Source: Cunninghamia lanceolata (Eukaryota; Streptophyta; Pinopsida; Cupressales; Cupressaceae). Taken from it: a stretch of DNA of 64,000 bases. The stretch is taken from assembly GCA_027924645.1 (NCBI GenBank), contig BSBN01001750.1, positions 1,178,001-1,242,000 on the forward strand. Direction: 5' to 3'. The notes under the pieces are model-generated. The model saw only the letters and a program-made list of their open reading frames with translations, had not been told where the DNA came from and ran no database searches. The position numbers were made by a program, and so were the translations under genes. Below are positions 58,077 to 64,000 of this stretch, piece after piece; positions within the stretch are counted from its first letter, which is position 1, and each line of letters starts with the position of its first letter.

Positions 58077-58595
58077 CTGAAATCAAACATCCAATAGCAT
58101 TAAGATGGAAGGAATCATATTTAAAACTTTAAAGAATTACACAACATTTGAGGGCAGTTCAAAGGAAGCAACTTGCAGAAATATTGTGACAGGAAATTAT
58201 TATAGGCTACTCAGAGCTATATTCTGCACAGAAGTAACAACATGACAAACTGAAAACATTTAGCTGGCTTACAATGTTTTGCAACCATGTTGACAACAAT
58301 AAGCTGCTGTGAAGAAAAACCAATTTCTCCTAACTAATAACCAAAACCATAGCTCCTAGAGAAAGCATCTTTATATGTTTTGTGCATTGCCAATGCCAAA
58401 GGATTTTATCAAAAAACACATGGTACTGCTTGTTTACTTACACATCCATTTCTCACGAAGGCATCCTTCCCTACAAGACTAGCTTTATAACATCATGGAC
58501 TTCATATGTGATGAATGTGTTATGCAAACATAATCCTTGGATGGGCATAGTATGAAGTTCAACCTGAAAACAAATATTAGTATTTTTGCTCCTCC
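58077..58595 (-). other. putative intron of the NPH3-type gene
   Basis: Begins with the splice acceptor on the minus strand and contains no ORF. If the gene is intact, this intron must extend beyond the right end of the window, through H and G. Confidence 0.45.
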
Positions 58596-59149
58596 TGTTT
58601 GTCAGTGCATTTAATTACTCATACACTATTGTATGGTTTTAAGAAGCACTTGTATATTCTTTGTAATATAACCTGTGGATATTCATTGTAATAATTCGTG
58701 GATAACGCATTAGTTGGTGCTCACTTATCCACGTGCTATTTGTAAAGAAGAGTATCAATCAAGTTATTGACTTCCGCTAGTAATAATAAAGATCTATCTA
58801 AGTAGATGGGTTTTATTAGTTAACTACTCTAAAGGGTGTTCTACTAGTTAACTATCTCTTAAGCAGACTCATTCTTTTAGATAACCGCTCTCCAAATCCT
58901 ATCCCTAGCCTCTGCCTTATCTATTTAAGAGCATAGAGAGCTAGTGGTTGAGGTATCACTGTGGACGAGAGAGATCGTAATTCTGGTAAATTTAAAGCCA
59001 GAGCTTTCTAATAGAAAGCGGGGTAGTAATGCTACCCATGTTTTAAATCTATGTTATGTTATTAATTTAGCTTTCATTTATTTATTGTATTGCATTTATG
59101 TGGGTGAATGTCTTATGGTAGCTACAGCGGCTCTGGGGAACAGCGAACA
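58596..59149 (+). repeat. probable 5' LTR of element H
   Basis: About 554 bases with TGTT...AACA ends, directly followed by a primer-site remnant. No second copy is in the window to confirm the limits; the left edge is the weaker one. Confidence 0.45.
58922..58929 (+). promoter_or_regulatory. TATA-like box in LTR of H
   Basis: TATTTAAG in the middle of the LTR, preceded by a CT-rich stretch and followed 25-30 bases on by GAGCTAGTGG, a reasonable transcription start region. Position only; no functional evidence. Confidence 0.35.
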
Positions 59150-59157
59150 TTAATATA

Positions 59158-59172
59158 TTATCAGAGCTATGG
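59158..59172 (+). other. primer-binding site remnant of element H
   Basis: TTATCAGAGCTATGG matches the end of the initiator tRNA-Met site (GGTATCAGAGC); the first bases have changed. Confidence 0.5.
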
Positions 59173-59969
59173 AAGCTTCACTTTGTGCAGCATACAGATA
59201 CAAAGATCAGAAATCTGCAGTTTTGATTGTTTTTTTTTTTCTGCATATTCAAATCTCCATTGCAGTTTTGTTTTTTCTACACGTTTCAAGCCCAAAATTT
59301 AGTGGCTTACTACCAATAACCAGTCTTATGCTCTAACTTGCTCTTCGTGGGATCTTGATTGATCAAAACCTGATGAAGCTAGTTTTTTCTAGAATTCCCC
59401 TATGTTAGAAATATGTTCTGGCAGTTGTTAAATATAGAGTTTAGCTTCCAAGTATCCCATGGTATATAGGAAGCACCTAGGAATTTTTTATTTTTTGCCG
59501 CCTTTCAGCTGTTTGATTCTGTGGTGCACCGGTAAGCGCGTAGACCCAAGAAGTTACACTCTACGTACCGAAAAAATAGGATAGTGCGGCTACAGGACAA
59601 TAGAATCCTCCATAGTTAGTGCTCTAAAAAATTGGGTCATGTTCACTATTTACGACTGGGATAAGTATACCAAAGAGCTTACAGATCAAACACACCTAAA
59701 CCTAGTATTTCCCAACACAACTCTAGTTATTTTCGAAAGTTCTCTATTCTAGATTAGCTGCATCCTTGTTTTGGGTTGTGTTTCAAAAAAGCACAGAGAG
59801 ATTCAATTTCATAAAAGTACAAACTACAAAGAATACAGGGTTATTTTTGGCAAAAATAGTAAAACGAATATTTTTTAGTCTGTGTGGAATTTTTAAGCTT
59901 GCATGAAAAATTCCCATAGTCACAAAAAAAGAAATAAATAAATTTTCTTTTTAAAGGACAAATTTGTTT

Positions 59970-60850
59970 TTTGCTTATTGGGTGATAGCACTGTTGTGAT
60001 TTTCTCATCGAGACGACCATCTTTGCGTGTACCTGCTGACATTTGGAAACAAATCAAGTGGAAAAATCTGAGTGATGAAGCCAAGACTCATAGGTTAATC
60101 AATTTTCCCTGACTGAAGTTTCACATTCAAGGAAGTATGTTGCCTTGGGAAGAAGTATGGATAATCTTGGAGGATCTTTTTGGACAGCACAATAAATTGA
60201 TGGCATATCAGTTGGAAAATGAGCTTGGAACTCTTAAACCAGATGACTACCCTTAGGTTGAGGACTCCATCATTCAAGTCAAGCACTTGAGGCTTCTCCT
60301 TGCAAGGACTAGTAAAACAAAGTCTAATAAAAACTCAGTATGAACATTTTGTCAAAATTAGGTTGTCATTACTCGATATTTGTTTCAAATCACTACACAG
60401 AGCAAGATTCTTTGGGCACTGCATATGTGGTACCAACTTTTGAATAGTTTTGTGAGCAATTACAATTAAAATAGGAAAAACTAATTTTTATAGGTGAAAT
60501 CCGACCTGGAGGAACTAAGCAACATGCATTAGTGGTCAATGACTCTAATGCAACGTCACAATCTACCTCTGGCAAAGGCGAAGGCCTTGCTAAAGAATAA
60601 AGTAAAGCAAAGCCTAAGCCTAAAGGCAATAAATCGGCTCCCCAAGACTCTTCCCCTCGTCAAGACAAAGGCAAAGGGAAAACAAATGCAAAAACTGACA
60701 AAGGGGGTTGCACTTGGTGTAAGAAACCAAGCCATCCAAAAATTCAGTGTTTCAAGAAGATGGCATACTTGGAAAAAGAGATGAAAAAACTGCTACTTCC
60801 TCCCCCTAAGACAAGAGCTGCTCTTTCTTCTACAACAATCCAATAACCTG
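59970..60850 (+). pseudogene. copia gag of element H
   Basis: The plus strand around 60,130-60,330 reads in the style of copia UBN2-type gag (LEDLFGQHNKLMAYQLENELGTLK, a stop, then VKHLRLLLA). A Lys/Pro-rich linker follows, then a zinc knuckle CTWCKKPSHPKIQC at 60,710-60,750. It is interrupted by stops and frameshifts. It precedes the protease, consistent with a single former polyprotein. Confidence 0.6.
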
Positions 60851-61572
60851 TATCTAAATGGATGATGGATTCAAGAGCCTCTCACCATATGACGCATAAT
60901 GGCTCATTGTTTGACAATCTTGACCAAAGCCTCACAACTGAAATTTTTGTGGGCAACTCTACTCCTCTCACTGTTGAAGGTGAAGGGTGCGTTGACATGG
61001 AGAATGGCATCTTCAACAAAGTTCTCCATGTTCCAGACTTGTCTGCGAACCTCCTATCCATTTATCAAATCATACAATCATGTGAAGATAAAACCATCGA
61101 GTTTACACCTATAGATGTTATCAGAAATATCAAAAACCAGTTAACTACTGTAGCCACTGGCAAGGTTGATCAAAAGCAAGGTTGTACAAATTTGACAACT
61201 TTCTGTTTAGTCAGCCTTCATATATCTTGAGCATGAGCATTTTGGTCATCTCAACTATCACTCATTGAGAACCTTAGTAAGCATAGCATGGTCATTGGTT
61301 TGCCCAAAGTTTCTTTCACAAATGGCATTTGTTCAAGTTGTTCACTTGGCAAACAACACAAGGATCTATTTCCCAAAGACAAATCTGAAAGGGCAAGTGA
61401 CAGATTACAGTTAGTTCATAGTGATCTTATGTCCTTCCCAAATGTTTCTTTTCAGAAATATAAATATGTGCTTACATTTATTGATGATTTCTCTCGTAGA
61501 ACTTGGGTATACTTTTTCAAACACAAAAGTGAAGTTATTGAGCACTTCAAAATTTTCAAGGCCCTTGTTGAA
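60851..61572 (+). pseudogene. copia protease and N-terminal integrase of element H
   Basis: The protease motif reads WMMDSRASHHMT at 60,860-60,895, where copia elements have DSGAS, so the active-site Gly is now Arg. LHVPDLSANLLS follows near 61,030. At 61,240-61,400 comes the pre-integrase zinc region (HFGHLNYHSL, then CSSCSLGKQHKD). The integrase start follows, with LVHSDLMSFP (first catalytic Asp) and YVLTFIDDFSRRTWVYFFKHKSEV. The frame ends where G's LTR starts at 61,573. Stops near 61,230 and elsewhere make it a pseudogene. Confidence 0.72.
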
Positions 61573-61880
61573 TGTTAGGCGGAAATCATATTTGTTATGT
61601 TGTTGTATCAGTAAATATGTTGGTTAGTTGGTATCGGCGAGTAGTTACTCCCGACCAGTGTCGGCGACGGTTGGCAACCGTTAGACAACCTATATATGTA
61701 TTGTCATTCCAATGTAGAGGCAGCATTGTGACATTGTAGTGTAATATTGATATATTCAATGAATGGAAACAATGCTTTATTCTGTGCAATGCTGTTATAA
61801 ATTCATGTTCTATGTTATGCACTATACTACATAATTCTGTTTACTCTATGTCTGTATGAATACCACATTGCCAATAAACA
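61573..61880 (+). repeat. 5' LTR of element G
   Basis: 308 bases with TGTT...AACA ends, compact for a plant gypsy LTR. It contains the repeated word GGTTGGCAACCGTT around 61,670. The partner LTR is outside the window. Confidence 0.72.
61690..61698 (+). promoter_or_regulatory. TATA-like box in LTR of G
   Basis: CTATATATG about 120 bases into the LTR, the only TATA-like word there. Location is right for an LTR promoter; untested. Confidence 0.4.
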
Positions 61881-61881
61881 T

Positions 61882-61898
61882 TTGGCGTCATTACCTGT
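61882..61898 (+). other. primer-binding site of element G
   Basis: TTGGCGTCATTACCTGT directly after the LTR resembles the TGGCGCCGTTGCC-type site of several plant gypsy families, with substitutions. Confidence 0.5.
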
Positions 61899-61993
61899 TT
61901 GAAAACAGGTCGAGGGTGACAAGTCGATGACAAGTTGAGCCGTCGGAGACCACCGGATGACAAGTTGAGCCGTCGGAGACCATCGATGACAAG

Positions 61994-64000
61994 TTGAGTC
62001 GTCGGAGACCATCGGACAAGTGGTGTCGTCAGCGTCGAGCAAACCGTCGGGTATACTCAAGGTCGAGAAAAAAAAAACACAATGAAGATGGCATCGTGAT
62101 GGGGCAGCCGACCGAAGAGCCGGTACAAGCAAACGAGGATCGTGAAGATGCTCTGACAGAAGACCTCTGCAGTTTGTGGGAAATCTCGTTGAGAGAACCA
62201 AGCGGGAAGAGGAGGAACAAGATACAAGCCGAAGACGTACGCTTGGCAAATAAGGCCCGTACAAGTAGCAATTAATGCCCATACAACTCAATAAGGATAA
62301 GAACCAAGTACCAAGTGGGCAAGAAACACCAAAGGAAAGAACACGAAGATCATTAAGATTAAAGGAACAAGAAGAACGAAGGAAAAAACTTAGACAAATT
62401 GCCAATGAACATCGTCAGGAAATAAATCAAGATACCGAGTTGCACCAAAACCTCGTCGACGAAACTGACGAAGGAATTTTCAAGACACCGCTGACAAATA
62501 AAGAAAAGGGGAATGAAAATGAATTAGCAGAAGAAATTGAAAACAGCATACGCCGCATCGAAGAGTATCCATATCGGACGACTAAGGGCCGAGAGTTGGA
62601 AGATCTGAGCCTAAGACCCTAGGGCAAAGGGAGTACCAGAACGAACCCGAGGAGACTCGAGGTGTAGAGGACGCCGACAGAGGACGCGAGGAAGACTCGA
62701 ACGTGGCCGAGAGTGCAAGTGACGCACCGGGACATTGCGAGAGAACCAGTCCAATCAGGTCCAACGCACAAGGAGGGCATTGGGGAAGGATGGTGACTCC
62801 GCCAGCAGAGAGGCAAAAGATGCCAAAATTTACGGGGAATGGGTCAGAAGATCCAGTACGGCACTGTAAGACGTGCGAGACGATTTGGATGCCAATGGGC
62901 AAGATGATGTGGACTACTGGCTGAAAGCATTTCCAACGACACTGAGAGATAGTGCCATCGACTGGTACACAGAGTTGGACCAAGCACACAAGGCATCATG
63001 GAGATTACTTAAGAAGGCATTCCAAGACGAATTCAAACTCCTCAGGGATGACAGTGAAATTGTAGCGGAGATCTACAGTACGAAGCAAGGGAAGCACGAG
63101 AACGTGCGAACCTACAACCGGAGACTGAAAGAATTGTTGGGAAAACTGGAGACTCAGCCGGCCGACGGGCTGAAGAAGCGATAGTTCATCGAAGGGTTGC
63201 ACCCATCGCTAAGAAAGAAAATGAAAGTCGTGCCTCCGTCGCCGTACGATGAAGCATACAATCGAGCGATGGATATAGAGAGTGAAAATAAAACATCCTT
63301 CCGAGGGAAAAGGAAGACGGACGACGAGGAGAGTACGGACGACAACAGCGACAGTGAGTCCAAGACCGTGCAAACACTCAGGAAGGACATGATGAGAATG
63401 ATGAAAGAATTGAAGGCCGACAAGGAGAGTATGAGGGAAGCCAGAGAACTGTGGTGTACGAATTGCAAGGGGGAAGGTCACGCAAAGGCAAACTACCCGA
63501 AGAAGTTCTGCGATATCTGCCAAGTGATGGGACATTCCATCAAGGAATGCCCATACAATCTAAAAGCAAGGGGTACGCAAGTACTCTTCACTCAAGGAGA
63601 ACCGTCAACACCGTCGAACACACCACCAAAGCCCCAGTACAATAGCAATGCATCCCCTGGAGGTTACAGAAGTAACAATAGCTTGAGGAACATAATACAG
63701 TACGACAATAAGGGGAGGCCCATGATACAATGTAGAAAGTGCAATGAATGGGGTCACTTCGCCAGGGAATGCCACAATGGTCAAGGTTTGGGGGGGAAGA
63801 CTGTGCAAATGGTGTGGACCGGGTGATCATGAAGACAACGACTGCCCAAAGTAGAAAGGCATCAATATGTTGAATGTGGAAGAACAAACCCAGTAGGTAC
63901 TGGCGGTCACCACTAGAGCCCAGGCAAAGAACACTGTCTACCCACAGCCACGTACAGAAAAGCAAAGAATGAACGATGCAAAAGTAGAAGTGGAGCGGGC
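61994..64000 (+). pseudogene. gypsy gag (and start of pol) of element G
   Basis: Overlapping plus-strand readings give a long gag. First come charged leaders (61,994-62,275 and 62,275-62,622, the latter with RTRRSLRLKEQEERRKKL). The Retrotrans_gag domain lies at 62,840-63,280: MPKFTGNGSEDP, then WLKAFPTTLRDSAIDWYTEL, FIEGLHPSLRKKM. Four zinc knuckles follow: CTNCKGEGHAKANY (last ligand Tyr), CDICQVMGHSIKEC, CRKCNEWGHFAREC and CKWCGPGDHEDNDC (63,455-63,850). Frame changes near 62,870 and 63,800 and stops at 63,182 and 63,850 break it. Protease should begin just past the window edge. The leader before the capsid domain is long and of unknown use. Confidence 0.75.

Larger units (their letters stand above)
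58596..61572 (+). mobile_element. element H: decayed Ty1/copia remnant, cut by element G
   Basis: A probable 5' LTR (58,596-59,149, ends TGTTTG and GCGAACA) and a primer site are followed by gag, zinc knuckle, protease and the start of integrase in order on the plus strand. The reading stops at 61,572, where gypsy element G begins, so the rest of pol should lie beyond G, outside the window. It sits in the presumed intron of the NPH3-type gene, on the opposite strand. Confidence 0.72.
61573..64000 (+). mobile_element. element G: Ty3/gypsy retrotransposon, 5' part (runs off window)
   Basis: Begins inside the integrase region of copia remnant H with a short LTR (TGTTAGGCGG...AATAAACA), a primer site and a gag region with four zinc knuckles. 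The 3' part is beyond 64,000. G+C content is visibly higher than in the surrounding DNA, suggesting a younger or differently composed family. Confidence 0.8.

Noticed and set aside
59510..59590. tRNA-like word GGTGCACCGGTAAGCGCGTAGACCC
   Set aside because: Cannot be folded into a cloverleaf with proper D and T arms by eye; no GTTCRA box at the right distance.
61827..62405. 192-codon minus-strand Ser/Cys-rich ORF
   Set aside because: Spans the primer site and gag leader of element G on the other strand and matches no family; GC-rich sequence yields long chance ORFs.
63154..63965. Several minus-strand Ser/Leu-rich ORFs
   Set aside because: Antisense of the G gag region, which has four ordered zinc knuckles on the plus strand.

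Overview
This 64 kb window is repeat-dominated plant nuclear DNA, almost entirely retrotransposons inserted into one another, with only one exon assignable to a host gene. Very low gene density, decayed nested LTR elements, plant-type LTR signals (tRNA-iMet-like primer sites, TG...CA LTR ends, 5-bp target duplications) and an NPH3/RPT2-type exon point to a large-genome seed plant. A gymnosperm (conifer) is my best guess, but that is inference. There are no prokaryotic features. Letters A-J below are my own labels.

Layout. 1-3.99 kb: a decayed Ty3/gypsy gag-protease remnant and a decayed Ty1/copia pol remnant, both minus strand. 3,993-28,472: element A (minus), whose 3' LTR is split by J (4,263-9,896, a chromovirus derivative reduced to gag plus a chromodomain tail) and by C (10,313-15,173, a gypsy element reduced to gag-protease), and whose second ORF is split by D (19,364-25,344, an almost intact copia element with four premature stops). 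28.5-36.9 kb: a broken ~1,000-codon minus-strand ORF (E) and unassigned sequence. 36,942-44,567: element B (plus), a relative of A with 1,137-bp LTRs and a perfect GTGCT duplication. 46,318-54,807: a short non-LTR element carrying only ORF1, itself split by F (46,462-53,016), a gypsy element reduced to a protease-like region. 55.7-56.8 kb: unknown ORFs around a gypsy RNase H scrap. 57,504-58,076: last exon of an NPH3-family gene (minus). 58.6-61.57 kb: copia remnant H (plus), interrupted at 61,573 by gypsy element G (plus), which runs off the end of the window.

Most interesting. Elements A and B carry LTRs, a primer site, a polypurine tract and a small gag-like ORF (coiled coil plus four zinc knuckles), but no protease, integrase or reverse transcriptase. 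In their place is a ~1,050-codon ORF of unknown function (ORF2), homologous between A and B although the two are well diverged. The ORF at 29.3-32.4 kb has the same size and layout and may be a remote third member. This looks like a family of pol-less, presumably trans-mobilised LTR elements that conserve a large extra protein. J, C and F have separately lost RT and integrase, so D is the only element here that still shows a full-length pol, and that is broken by nonsense codons.
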